A DNA stretch of 64,000 nucleotides, taken from assembly GCA_028692275.1 (NCBI GenBank), contig JAQUXR010000011.1:6149-70148 (forward strand), written 5' to 3'. The notes under the pieces were generated by a model. It was not told where the DNA came from and did no database searches. It saw only the letters and a list, made by a program, of their open reading frames with translations. This DNA is from Frisingicoccus sp009929615 (GTDB lineage Bacteria > Bacillota > Clostridia > Lachnospirales > Lachnospiraceae). Of this stretch, positions 26,158 through 36,100 are shown one piece after another. The translations under genes and the position numbers were made by a program. The first letter of the stretch is position 1; every line of letters starts with the position of its first letter.

Positions 26158-26192
26158 AGAAGACCGGGTGATATTCATCCGGTCTTCTTTTT
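26158..26192 (+). terminator. Intrinsic terminator after rubrerythrin
   Basis: A 14-bp stem with one G-T pair (26158-26171 with 26175-26188) closes TAT and ends in TTTTT. Confidence 0.93.
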
Positions 26193-26243
26193 GCATATAA
26201 GATAGTTCTCCCATTTTATAAGAAATTCGTAAGAGTCCCTTCC

Positions 26244-26272
26244 TTGACGTATCTGTTAAAATGACTTAGAAT
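26244..26272 (+). promoter_or_regulatory. metA promoter
   Basis: TTGACG (26244-26249) and TAGAAT (26267-26272) are spaced by 17 bases. The leader to the metA start is only about 30 bases, so there is no room for an S-box (SAM riboswitch). Confidence 0.75.
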
Positions 26273-26310
26273 AAACTATAAAATCAATTAAGAGAACAGG
26301 AGGCAGCTTC

Positions 26311-27249
26311 ATGCCTATTAAAATACAAAATGATTTGCCAGCTAGAGAGATATTAGAGAGAGAACACATCTTTGTTATGACAGAACGGCGAGCATTAACT
26401 CAGGATATTCGTCCTTTGCAGATACTTATTTTGAATCTGATGCCGACAAAGATTGAAACAGAAACTCAGATTTTGAGGTCTCTTTCAAACACGCCGCTGC
26501 AGTTAGAAATCGAGTTATTACAGATGGAGAGCCATACGGCAAAGAATATATCCGAGGAGCACATGATTGCTTTTTACCAGACATTTTCCCAGGTTAAGAA
26601 CAAATGGTATGATGGTATGATTATTACCGGAGCACCGGTGGAATTGATGGAATTTGAGGATGTTGAATACTGGGATGAACTCTGTCAGGTCATGGAGTGG
26701 TCTAAGGCCCACGTACATTCAACCTTCCATATTTGCTGGGGTGCTCAGGCGGCGTTATATTATCATTATGGAATAAAGAAACATATTCTGGATAAGAAAT
26801 TATCCGGTGTTTATAAACATTATTTGATTAATGAAAAGTCTCGTTTATTCAGAGGCTTTGATTCAGAGTTTTATGTGCCCCATTCCAGGCATACAACTGT
26901 CTACCGTGAAGACATTGAAAAGGTTCCGGAATTAAAAATCATGGCTGTTTCTGATGAGGCAGGGGTTTATATTGCGGGAAATGAAAGTGGCTCACAGTTT
27001 TTTGTTATGGGACACTCAGAATATGATATTGATACACTGGCGGGAGAATATTTTCGGGATGTGAATAAGGGAATGAATCCGGAAGTACCTGTGAACTATT
27101 TTGAAGACGATGATCCGGCGAAGAAACCTATGATGCGTTGGAGAGCCCATGGAGCATGGGTGTATTCCAACTGGTTGAACTATTTTGTATATCAGACGAC
27201 ACCATATACGTTGAATGAAGACATTACTACTTTTTCAGATGAGGATTAG
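26311..27249 (+). CDS. metA: Homoserine O-acetyltransferase (MetA family)
   Basis: A 312-residue glutamine amidotransferase-like acyltransferase. The catalytic cysteine is C142 (HICWGAQA), with H235 and E237 in MGHSEYD. Residue 111 is glutamate (TGAPVE), which in the MetA family goes with acetyl-CoA rather than succinyl-CoA use, so the product is likely O-acetylhomoserine for methionine synthesis. The start has AGGAGG upstream. It is 3 bases from the P-type ATPase gene. Confidence 0.95.
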   Translation: MPIKIQNDLPAREILEREHIFVMTERRALTQDIRPLQILILNLMPTKIETETQILRSLSNTPLQLEIELLQMESHTAKNISEEHMIAFYQTFSQVKNKWYDGMIITGAPVELMEFEDVEYWDELCQVMEWSKAHVHSTFHICWGAQAALYYHYGIKKHILDKKLSGVYKHYLINEKSRLFRGFDSEFYVPHSRHTTVYREDIEKVPELKIMAVSDEAGVYIAGNESGSQFFVMGHSEYDIDTLAGEYFRDVNKGMNPEVPVNYFEDDDPAKKPMMRWRAHGAWVYSNWLNYFVYQTTPYTLNEDITTFSDED

Positions 27250-27252
27250 AAT

Positions 27253-29577
27253 ATGGAAGAAAAGGTCTATAATGGCCTGACCAATGCAGAAGTTGAAAAG
27301 CGTATAAAGGAAGGCCAGGTTAATATCTCGGACAATCACATATCGAAAACGACAGCACAGATTGTCCGCTGTCATACTTTAACCTATTTCAACTTTTTAA
27401 ACTTGTTTCTCGGAGTGCTTGTTATTATCTCCGGACAGTTTAAGAATCTGACATTTCTCGGTGTTATTCTGTGTAATTCAGTTATCGGAATTATTCAGGA
27501 AATAAAAGTTAAAAAGTTAATAGATAATCTGGCGGTGATTACGGCCAGTAAAGCACGGGCATGCCGTAGCGGTGTATTTAAAGATATCCCGATTGAAGAG
27601 CTGGTTCTGGATGATTTAATCGCAGTGGAGAATGGTAATCAGATTGGTGCAGATTGTGAAGTCCTGGAGTCCGATGGTATTGAAGTCAACGAATCCATGA
27701 TTACAGGTGAGTCTAAGTCTGTTCGAAAAAAAGTTGGAGATACACTGTGGTCCGGAAGCTTCATGGTTGCCGGCAGCGGTAAAGCAAAGGTTATTCATGT
27801 AGGTAAGGATAATTACGCGACTCAGCTTGCTGACCAGGCGAAGGATAAGAAAAGGGCATCTTCAGAGATGCAGGATTCTATTAAAAAGATTATTAAAATT
27901 ACGGGTACTATTATTATCCCGGTAGGTATTCTTCTTTTTATATCCCAGCGTGGAGCTGAGGGAACAAGCTTTTCCAATGCACTTGTCAGTACCGTTGCAG
28001 GTGTTATTGGAATGATTCCGGAAGGACTGGTGCTTTTGACCAGTGTATCCTTTATCCTCGGTGTAGGACGTCTTGCTAAAAAGCAGGCCCTGGTGCAGGA
28101 GATGGAAGCTATTGAAGCTCTTGCCCGTGTGAATATGCTCTGTTTGGATAAGACGGGAACCATTACAACAGGGGCCTTAGAGGTTGTTGAACTGGTGCCT
28201 TTTGAGGAAGATGTTCAGCGAATGACGGTGGTAATGAATGAAATTTCCTTTGCTTTTGATGATGTAAATGCAACACAGGATGCATTGATGTCCTACTTTA
28301 AGAAAGCCACCGATTGGAAGATTAAGGATAAAATTCCTTTTTCTTCAGAGCGTAAGTATCGTGCGATTTCTTTTGAGGGTGAAGGTGATTATGTTCTTGG
28401 TGCACCTGAATTTTTGGTAAAGGATAATGAGGCCTTAAGTGAGAAAGTTGACGCCTATTCCAGAGACGGTATGCGTGTGTTGCTTCTTGGAAAATGCAGT
28501 GCCTTGAATATGGATGATATGTCTGTGGGCACAGTGACGCCTTCGGGATTGATTGTTATTTCGGATTGTATTCGTCCGGAAGCCCATGATACTTTTGCTT
28601 ATTTTGCGAGTCAGAATGTTAATATCAAAGTTATATCCGGAGATAATCCGGTAACGGTTTCAAATATTGCCGTGAAGGCAGGACTTGTTGGTGGAGAAAA
28701 ATATATTGATGCCAATACACTGCCGGAGGATTTTGAGGAACTTCGGGAAGTTGTTCCGAATTATACGGTTTACGGACGTGTACGGCCGGAACAGAAACAG
28801 CGTCTTATTAAGGCCTATCAGGCGAATGGGAATGTTGTCGGTATGGTTGGTGATGGTGTCAATGATGTACTGGCCTTAAAGGATGCCAACTGTGGTATTG
28901 CCATGGCAGCAGGAAGTGATGCGGCCAAACAGGTAGCTCATATTGTATTGATGGATTCAAATTTTGCAAGTATGGTATCCATTGTGCGGGAAGGCCGGAT
29001 GATTATTTCAAACATCGAACGTGTCAGTGCACTTTACTTGACCAAAACCATATATTCGGTTTTACTTTGTGTGATTTTCATTATTTTGGGACGTTCTTAT
29101 CCCTTTGTGCCGATTCATTTGAGTCTCATCAGTACGACGGCTATTGGTATCCCAAGCTTCATTTTAACTCTGGAGCAGACGGAAGCGGTAACCAGTAATG
29201 GCTTCCTTAGAAATGTTCTGAGGATATCTCTGCCGAGCGCTTTGACGATGGTTATTATGATGTTAATAAATCAGGTCGCAGCGGGATTCTTTGGATTTGA
29301 TGCGGTGATGCTTTCTACTTATAATATGCTTGTGGCTGGCTTTATCAGCCAGATGGTTGTACTGGAAGTATGTCGTCCGATGAATAAACGCCGACGTCTG
29401 TTATGTGCAGGGGTTGCTGCTATTTTTGTGGCAGGAATTTTCTTCTTCCCGGGATTTTTCAGTATTAGTAACATCCTTAACTGGCGATTGATTTTCATTT
29501 TACCATTGATGATATTAAGCAGATATTTGATGGGATGGCTGACGAAGTCGGTGAGGATTTTAACAAAACAAAATTAA
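27253..29577 (+). CDS. Cation-translocating P-type ATPase, CtpE-like
   Basis: A 774-residue P-type ATPase. The actuator TGES is in SMITGESKS, the phosphorylation site DKTGT is near residue 299, and GDGVNDVLALKDA is the hinge motif. Helix M4 has GMIPEGLVLLTS, the PEGL form seen in Ca2+/Mg2+ type pumps; no N-terminal CxxC metal domain exists, so it is not a heavy-metal CopA/ZntA type. It resembles mycobacterial CtpE and pneumococcal Exp7, probably calcium exporters or importers. It follows metA by 3 bases and precedes map. Confidence 0.87.
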   Translation: MEEKVYNGLTNAEVEKRIKEGQVNISDNHISKTTAQIVRCHTLTYFNFLNLFLGVLVIISGQFKNLTFLGVILCNSVIGIIQEIKVKKLIDNLAVITASKARACRSGVFKDIPIEELVLDDLIAVENGNQIGADCEVLESDGIEVNESMITGESKSVRKKVGDTLWSGSFMVAGSGKAKVIHVGKDNYATQLADQAKDKKRASSEMQDSIKKIIKITGTIIIPVGILLFISQRGAEGTSFSNALVSTVAGVIGMIPEGLVLLTSVSFILGVGRLAKKQALVQEMEAIEALARVNMLCLDKTGTITTGALEVVELVPFEEDVQRMTVVMNEISFAFDDVNATQDALMSYFKKATDWKIKDKIPFSSERKYRAISFEGEGDYVLGAPEFLVKDNEALSEKVDAYSRDGMRVLLLGKCSALNMDDMSVGTVTPSGLIVISDCIRPEAHDTFAYFASQNVNIKVISGDNPVTVSNIAVKAGLVGGEKYIDANTLPEDFEELREVVPNYTVYGRVRPEQKQRLIKAYQANGNVVGMVGDGVNDVLALKDANCGIAMAAGSDAAKQVAHIVLMDSNFASMVSIVREGRMIISNIERVSALYLTKTIYSVLLCVIFIILGRSYPFVPIHLSLISTTAIGIPSFILTLEQTEAVTSNGFLRNVLRISLPSALTMVIMMLINQVAAGFFGFDAVMLSTYNMLVAGFISQMVVLEVCRPMNKRRRLLCAGVAAIFVAGIFFFPGFFSISNILNWRLIFILPLMILSRYLMGWLTKSVRILTKQN

Positions 29578-29608
29578 ATAAGATTTGGTGCGAAAGGGGC
29601 CCGTTATT

Positions 29609-30481
29609 TTGAATAAGATTGGAAGAAATGATTTATGTTGGTGTGGCAGTGGAAAAAAATATAAGAAGTGCCACAGCGATTTTGACAGTAGGATAGAATT
29701 TTTTGAACATGAAGGAAAAACGGTCCCGACGAGAGAACTTATAAAAAATGAGGAACAGATTCAGGCCATCCGGGAGAGTGGCAAGATTAATATTGCTGTT
29801 CTGGATTATGTGGCTGAACATATTAAGGCAGGCGTTACTACGGAAGAGATTAATCAGTGGGTGCATAATGAGACCATAAGCCGGGGAGCGATTCCGGCAC
29901 CACTGGATTACGAAGGATTTCCAAAAAGCGTATGCACATCTGTGAATAATGAAGTTTGCCATGGTATTCCATCAGAAGAGGTTGTTCTCAAAGATGGTGA
30001 TATTATTAATGTGGATGTATCAACGATTTATAAGGGCTATTTTTCCGATTCCTCCAGAATGTTCTGCATTGGAGATGTATCCGAAGAGAAAAAGCGTCTT
30101 GTAGAGGTTACAAAAAAGAGTCTTGAAATTGGATTGGAATATGTAAAGCCTTGGGGACTTTTAGGTGATATGGGACATGCCATTCATGAATTTGCTGTTC
30201 AGAACGGTTATACGGTTGTTCGGGAAATTGGCGGCCATGGCGTTGGTATAGAATTTCATGAAGACCCATGGGTAAGTTATGTATCTGAACCGAATACCGG
30301 AATGCTCATGGTTCCGGGGATGATGTTTACTATTGAACCGATGATTAATATGGGAACCGATGAAATTTTTATAGATGAAGAAAATGGATGGACTGTTTAT
30401 ACGGCAGATGAAGAACCTTCTGCTCAGTGGGAGATTCAGGTTCTTGTCACCAATGATGGTTATGAAATAATTGCATATTAA
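29609..30481 (+). CDS. map: Type I methionine aminopeptidase with N-terminal SEC-C motif
   Basis: A 290-residue enzyme. The N-terminal SEC-C zinc motif is GRNDLCWCGSGKKYKKCH, followed by a MetAP1 domain with metal ligands in INVDVSTIYKGYFSDSSRMF, GGHGVGIEFHEDP, TIEPMI and AQWEIQVLVT. It removes initiator methionine from nascent proteins; SEC-C likely aids ribosome binding. Start: TTG at 29609, 9 bases after AAAGGGG; a GTG at 29588 is in frame but sits too close to that site. It is the last gene of the metA operon. Confidence 0.9.
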   Translation: MNKIGRNDLCWCGSGKKYKKCHSDFDSRIEFFEHEGKTVPTRELIKNEEQIQAIRESGKINIAVLDYVAEHIKAGVTTEEINQWVHNETISRGAIPAPLDYEGFPKSVCTSVNNEVCHGIPSEEVVLKDGDIINVDVSTIYKGYFSDSSRMFCIGDVSEEKKRLVEVTKKSLEIGLEYVKPWGLLGDMGHAIHEFAVQNGYTVVREIGGHGVGIEFHEDPWVSYVSEPNTGMLMVPGMMFTIEPMINMGTDEIFIDEENGWTVYTADEEPSAQWEIQVLVTNDGYEIIAY

Positions 30482-30491
30482 GTTATGATAA

Positions 30492-30532
30492 AGAAAGGTC
30501 TGGATTTTTTTTCCAGGCCTTTCTCATTTTTT
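30492..30532 (+). terminator. Intrinsic terminator after map
   Basis: A 13-bp stem with one G-T pair (30492-30504 with 30512-30524) closes a T-rich loop and is followed by CATTTTTT. It may also slow transcription from the opposite gene. Confidence 0.85.
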
Positions 30533-31784
30533 ACGGATTCAATTCGGCGATTCGTGTGACAGCAACATAGATTTCACTGATTTTATACCAAGTCGGATAA
30601 TCGACAACACCTGTTACGGGAAGACCAAAAACCCGCTGGAAATCTTCAACAGCCTGGCGGGTGCCTTCGCCATAGATACCATCTGCGGTGACCGAAGGGA
30701 GAGCAGGATAGGTTCTGGAAATCCGGTTTAACTGCTCTTGCATCTGGCGAACTTTGGCACCGGTGGAGCCAAGGGTTAAATCTGCACCGGGCCATGAAGC
30801 GGGAATACCGCTGATTTGCTCGGCGGAGTTGATATACATATCACTTCCGTAATAATTGCGGATAATCTCAATAGGGGTATAGCCCTGGTCACCAAGATAC
30901 TTCGAACCCCACTGGGACATCCAGTTTGGGCAGCTCACCCGGCGACCGTCACAGTATTGGGTTAGAATAGGCTGACGGACATTAGGGCGGGACAGGTAGT
31001 TGGCAAAAATCGTATCCACGGTCCGGGATATATTATCGTAAATATTACGGCCATAGACAAAGTAATGATCGTAGGCAGTAGAGGAAGTAATGGTAAAATC
31101 ATAGCCCTGATTTCGGTACCATTCGGTATATACCCGGTTCAGGGTAAAAGAAATGATGGCAAGAATGTTAGCAATAATCGTGGATTCAGGCCAGGTGGCA
31201 TAGATTTCACTGGAAGCTACATTTTTAATATAATCCCGATAGGGTACATAATAATTGGGAGCACTGTTATCTGTCGGCGGTCCGGCGTGGACAATGACTG
31301 TTTCCGGAACAACGACACGGCTTAGTACAATTTCACCGGTTTCCTGCACATCTTTGATTTCAGCTTCGGCAATTTTAGGAGGGTAGAGTTTCCATAGAGT
31401 ATGAGCACCGATGACCAGTGGGTTGTAAGCAGGAGCCTGTTCAACAGTTGGAGTCATGCGGATATTGGAGAGGGCAACTTCGCCGGACAGAATCTGAACC
31501 CCTGAAATCAGAACCTCCTCAAAACCGGGAGCAGTGATTCGCAGATTATATTCCGAGTAGGGCTGGTTGTCTCCCGGCTCCAGGCTGTATTCTACAGGGG
31601 GAGCACCTAAATCAATGGTTTCGGTGTTGCCGCTGTTATCCGTTGTGATTTGTTCCAGAACCTGACTGGGTTCTCCGGTGGAAGAAATTTCAACGGTTGC
31701 ATCTTCCACAGGGACATTGCCTTCAGCAGAGACAGCAGATACACGAAGCTGGCCATTGTCAATGAATGAATTTGTTTCTGGCAT
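30531..31784 (-). CDS. SpoIID/LytB-like protein with peptidoglycan-binding domain
   Basis: A 417-residue protein. An N-terminal beta-sandwich (about 10-120; carboxypeptidase regulatory-like: VSAVSAEGNVPVEDATVEI) precedes a SpoIID-like domain (about 180-325; PYRDYIKNVASSEIYATWP, VSCPNWMSQWGSKYLGDQGY) and a C-terminal PG_binding_1 domain (about 340-400; GADLTLGSTGAKVRQMQEQLN). I see no signal peptide or membrane helix. The family binds or cleaves peptidoglycan. Start: ATG at 31784, 6 bases after AGGAA; the ATG at 31790 has no spacing. Confidence 0.82.
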   Translation of the reverse strand: MPETNSFIDNGQLRVSAVSAEGNVPVEDATVEISSTGEPSQVLEQITTDNSGNTETIDLGAPPVEYSLEPGDNQPYSEYNLRITAPGFEEVLISGVQILSGEVALSNIRMTPTVEQAPAYNPLVIGAHTLWKLYPPKIAEAEIKDVQETGEIVLSRVVVPETVIVHAGPPTDNSAPNYYVPYRDYIKNVASSEIYATWPESTIIANILAIISFTLNRVYTEWYRNQGYDFTITSSTAYDHYFVYGRNIYDNISRTVDTIFANYLSRPNVRQPILTQYCDGRRVSCPNWMSQWGSKYLGDQGYTPIEIIRNYYGSDMYINSAEQISGIPASWPGADLTLGSTGAKVRQMQEQLNRISRTYPALPSVTADGIYGEGTRQAVEDFQRVFGLPVTGVVDYPTWYKISEIYVAVTRIAELNP

Positions 31785-32087
31785 AAGCATTTCCTGATTT
31801 TGTTTTGTATAATATATGCAAAAGAAGGAAAAATGATAAATGAAACTTCACAAATAATTACTAAAAATGAAATCTGAAATGAAAAATTTGTGAGAAAAGG
31901 TTGTTTTTATGAAAATCATGTGGTATAATTTTGAAAGTTTAGATAGTAGGCGAATAGGAAGAAAAAGACGTTCGGAATAAAATTCACGAATCACTCTTTT
32001 TTTTTGGAAAAAATGTATAAAAAGCTTATATTTATGCAAATAACGACGCAAATGTGAATAATTATAAAGGAAGGTACAGGTGATATA
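31785..32087 (+). other. carA upstream region with promoter and candidate attenuator
   Basis: This gap holds no gene. On + it has TTGTTT (31901-31906), 17 bases, TATAAT (31924-31929), then a leader of about 150 bases. Within the leader, TTCGGAAT (31971-31978) pairs with ATTCACGAA (31982-31990, one bulged A), followed by TCACTC and a run of nine T (31997-32005). The hairpin and T-run look like a weak attenuator. The minus-strand promoter of the SpoIID-like gene is not clear. Confidence 0.5.
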
Positions 32088-33167
32088 ATGAAAGCATTCT
32101 TGATTCTAGCCGATGGAACAGTCTTCGAGGGCACAAGTATTGGCTCGCAAAAGGAGATAATTAGTGAAATCGTTTTTAACACGTCAATGACTGGATATTT
32201 AGAAATTCTTACAGATCCATCCTACGCCGGGGAAGCCGTTGTCATGACATATCCAATAATTGGAAATTATGGAATATGTTTTGATGATATGGAAGATGAC
32301 AAACCCTGGCCGGATGGATTTATTGTTAGAGAGCTTGCAACAGCTCCAAGTAATTTCAGAAATCAGTGTGGTTTGGCTGAATATTTGAAAGAACATGATA
32401 TTTCCGGAATTGAGGGTATTGACACACGAGCACTGACGAAGATTCTCAGAACACAGGGTACCATGAACGGAATGATTACTACGAATGAGAATTTTAAATT
32501 AGACGAGGTGCTTCCAAAGATTCAGGCTTTTAAAGCAGAAGATGTTGTTAAGAAAGTGACCTGTACCGAAAAAGAACATTTTTCTGATGGAAAGTACAAA
32601 GTTGCATTGATGGATTTTGGCGCAAAACGCAACATTGCCAGAGAACTGGCAAAGCGCGGCTGTGAAGTAACAATTTATCCAGCCTATACATCAGCAGAAG
32701 AAATTATGGAAGGCAATCCGGATGGTGTTATGTTATCAAACGGCCCCGGAGATCCAAAAGACTGTATGCCAATTGTTGCTGAGATTAAAAAACTCTTTGA
32801 TGCAGACATCCCTATGTTTGGTATTTGTCTGGGACATCAGCTGCTGGCTCTGGCTAATGGAGCGGATACCCGTAAGATGAAATGGGGACACAGAGGTGCA
32901 AATCATCCAGTAAAAGATTTAAACACAGGAAGAGTATATATTTCTACTCAGAATCATGGATATGTTGTTTCTTCAAAATCCGTTCCGGAAAATGTTGCAG
33001 AAGTAAGTTTCCGAAATGCCAATGATACAACGATGGAAGGTCTTCACTATCTTGGAAGAAACGCATTTACTGTGCAGTTCCATCCGGAAGCATGTGGTGG
33101 ACCACAGGATACAGGATTCCTCTTTGACAAGTTTATTAATATGATGGAGGTTGCAAAAGATGCCTAA
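32088..33167 (+). CDS. carA: Carbamoyl-phosphate synthase small (glutaminase) subunit
   Basis: A 359-residue class I glutamine amidotransferase. The N-terminal CPSase_sm domain (about 1-130) is followed by the GATase domain with the catalytic cysteine in FGICLGHQLLAL and the His in QFHPEACGGP. It supplies ammonia to CarB for carbamoyl phosphate used in pyrimidine and arginine synthesis. The start has AAGGAAGG upstream. It overlaps carB by 8 bases. A hairpin with a T-run lies in its leader. Confidence 0.97.
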   Translation: MKAFLILADGTVFEGTSIGSQKEIISEIVFNTSMTGYLEILTDPSYAGEAVVMTYPIIGNYGICFDDMEDDKPWPDGFIVRELATAPSNFRNQCGLAEYLKEHDISGIEGIDTRALTKILRTQGTMNGMITTNENFKLDEVLPKIQAFKAEDVVKKVTCTEKEHFSDGKYKVALMDFGAKRNIARELAKRGCEVTIYPAYTSAEEIMEGNPDGVMLSNGPGDPKDCMPIVAEIKKLFDADIPMFGICLGHQLLALANGADTRKMKWGHRGANHPVKDLNTGRVYISTQNHGYVVSSKSVPENVAEVSFRNANDTTMEGLHYLGRNAFTVQFHPEACGGPQDTGFLFDKFINMMEVAKDA

Positions 33168-36100
33168 GAAAAATAACATTAAAAAAGTATTAGTTATTGG
33201 CTCCGGTCCAATTATTATCGGCCAGGCCGCAGAATTTGATTATGCAGGTACTCAGGCATGCCGTTCTTTGAAAGAAGAAGGAATTGAAGTTGTTCTTGTT
33301 AACTCCAATCCGGCAACCATCATGACAGATAAGAATATCGCAGATGAAGTTTATATTGAGCCATTAAATATAGAAGTACTTAAAAAAATCATTGAAAAAG
33401 AAGAGCCAGACAGTATTCTTCCAACTTTAGGCGGACAGGCAGCATTGAATATTGCCATGGAATTGGATGAATCCGGATTTTTAGCAGAAAAACAGGTACA
33501 GATGATTGGTACAACTTCTGCGACGATTCGTAAAGCAGAAGACCGTTTGGAATTCAAAGAAACAATGGAAAAAATTAATGAACCTTGTGCAGCCAGTGAG
33601 GTTTGTACTACATTAAAGGGATGTATTGATTTTGCCGACAGTATCGGTTATCCGGTCGTTATTCGTCCGGCTTACACATTAGGTGGAAGCGGTGGTGGAA
33701 TTGCCCATAACCTGGAAGAACTTAAGAAAATCGCCAGCAATGGTCTGCGTCTCAGCCGTGTTGGACAGGTTCTCGTTGAACGTTATATCGGTGGATGGAA
33801 AGAAATCGAATACGAAGTAATGCGAGACAGCTATGGCAACTGTATTACCGTATGTAATATGGAAAATATTGACCCGGTTGGTGTTCATACCGGAGATAGT
33901 ATCGTAGTTGCACCTTCCCAGACACTGGCAGATAAAGAGTATCAGATGCTGAGAACCTCTGCTCTTAAAATCATCACAGAGCTTGGGATTACCGGTGGAT
34001 GTAACGTACAGTATGCTTTGAATCCAAACAGCTTTGAATACTGTGTTATCGAAGTAAATCCTCGAGTAAGCCGTTCATCTGCATTAGCTTCCAAGGCAAC
34101 AGGTTATCCGATTGCTAAAGTTGCTGCAAAGATTGCGCTTGGCTATGCCCTGGATGAAATCAAAAATGCGATTACAGGAAAGACTTATGCAAGTTTTGAA
34201 CCGGCTTTGGATTATGTTGTTGTTAAGATTCCGAAGTGGCCATTTGATAAATTCGTCAGTGCAAAACGTACACTGACAACACAGATGAAAGCTACCGGAG
34301 AGGTTATGAGTATCTGTCAGAACTTTGAAGGCGCTTTGATGAAAGCACTTCGTTCTCTGGAACAGAATATTTACAGTCTGGACTATGGTAACTTTGGTGA
34401 ACTCAGTGATATTGAACTGGAAGAAAGCCTTCACTTCATTGATGACCACCGTCTCTTCTATATTGCAGAAGCTTTTAGACGTGGTTACGATATTGAAAAA
34501 ATTTACGCTATCAATAAAATTGATATGTGGTTCCTTGATAAAATCAAAGTTCTTGTTGACATGGAAACACGTCTTAAAAAAGAAGAACTGACTCCGGAAC
34601 TTCTTAAAGAAGCAAAACGCTTAGAATTCCCGGATAAAGCGATTGCACTTTTTGTTGGAAAGAGTGAAGCAGAGATTAAAGCAATGCGTATTAAGAACAA
34701 TATCATTGCCGCATTTAAGATGGTAGATACCTGTGCAGCCGAGTTTGAATCTGAAACACCTTATTACTATTCCTGCTTTGGCAGCCAGAATGAGGTAGAC
34801 CCGGGCGACAATATGCGTAAAAAAGTCATCGTACTTGGCTCAGGTCCAATCCGTATCGGACAGGGTATTGAATTTGACTATTGTTCCGTACACAGCGTAT
34901 GGGCATTGGCAGAATCCGGATATGAAACGATTATTATTAACAACAATCCAGAGACTGTAAGTACTGACTTTGATATTGCGGATAAACTTTACTTTGAACC
35001 ATTGACCCCTGAAGATGTTGAGAATATTGTTCGTTTGGAAAAACCAGATGGTGCAGTGGTACAGTTCGGCGGACAGACAGCCATTAAACTGACAGAAGCG
35101 ATTATGCAGATGGGTGTACCGATTCTTGGAACAAGCTCCGATGATGTTGATGCAGCAGAGGATAGAGAGAGATTTGATGAGATTCTGGAACAGTGTCAGA
35201 TTCCACGTCCTGCAGGAACAACCGTATTCACTACAGAAGAAGCCCTTACAGCAGCGAATGAATTGGGATATCCAGTACTTGTCAGACCATCCTATGTGCT
35301 TGGTGGACAGGGTATGCAGATTGCTGTGAACGATGGCGATATCGTAGAATTTATGGAAATCATCAACCGTGATGTTCAGGAACATCCGATTCTTGTAGAT
35401 AAATATCTGGTTGGTAAAGAAGTAGAAGTTGATGGTGTCTGCGATGGACAGGATATTCTGATTCCCGGTATCATGGAACATATTGAACGTGCAGGCGTTC
35501 ATTCCGGCGACAGTATTTCCGTTTATCCGGCACAGAGCCTGAGCGATGAAATTATTGAAAAACTTGAAGATTACACAGGACGTCTGGCAAGAGCCCTTCA
35601 TGTTCTTGGACTTTTGAACATTCAGTTTATTGTTCATGACAACGAAGTTTATGTTATTGAGGTAAATCCTCGTTCCAGCCGTACAGTTCCTTATATCAGT
35701 AAGGTAACAGGTATTCCGATTGTCGATATTGCTTCCAAGGTTATTGTAGGAAAGACAATCAAAGAGTTAGGATATGAACCGGGACTCCAGAAGAAATCCG
35801 AGTATATTGCAATTAAGCAGCCGGTATTCTCCTTTGAAAAACTCCGTGGAGCAGAAATCAGCCTTGGACCTGAGATGAAATCCACAGGTGAAGTTCTTGG
35901 TATTGCTAAGGATTTCCATGAAGCTTTATACAAATCCTTCCTTGGTGCAGGCATCAACCTGCCACGGACAAAGAAGATGATTTGTACTGTAAAGGATGCG
36001 GATAAACAGGAACTTATTCCAATTGCAAAGAGATTCTATGACTTGGGATATGAAATTTTTGCAACCCGCAGTACAGCTGCTGTGCTGAATGAAAACGGCA

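Noticed and set aside
26193..26310. Search for a SAM riboswitch before metA
   Set aside because: The predicted transcript start leaves a leader of only about 30 bases, too short for an S-box.
34840..35637. Long open frame on the minus strand inside carB (265 codons)
   Set aside because: It is antisense to a fully conserved carB, has no ribosome binding site and gives a low-complexity Asn/Ile/Phe-rich product.
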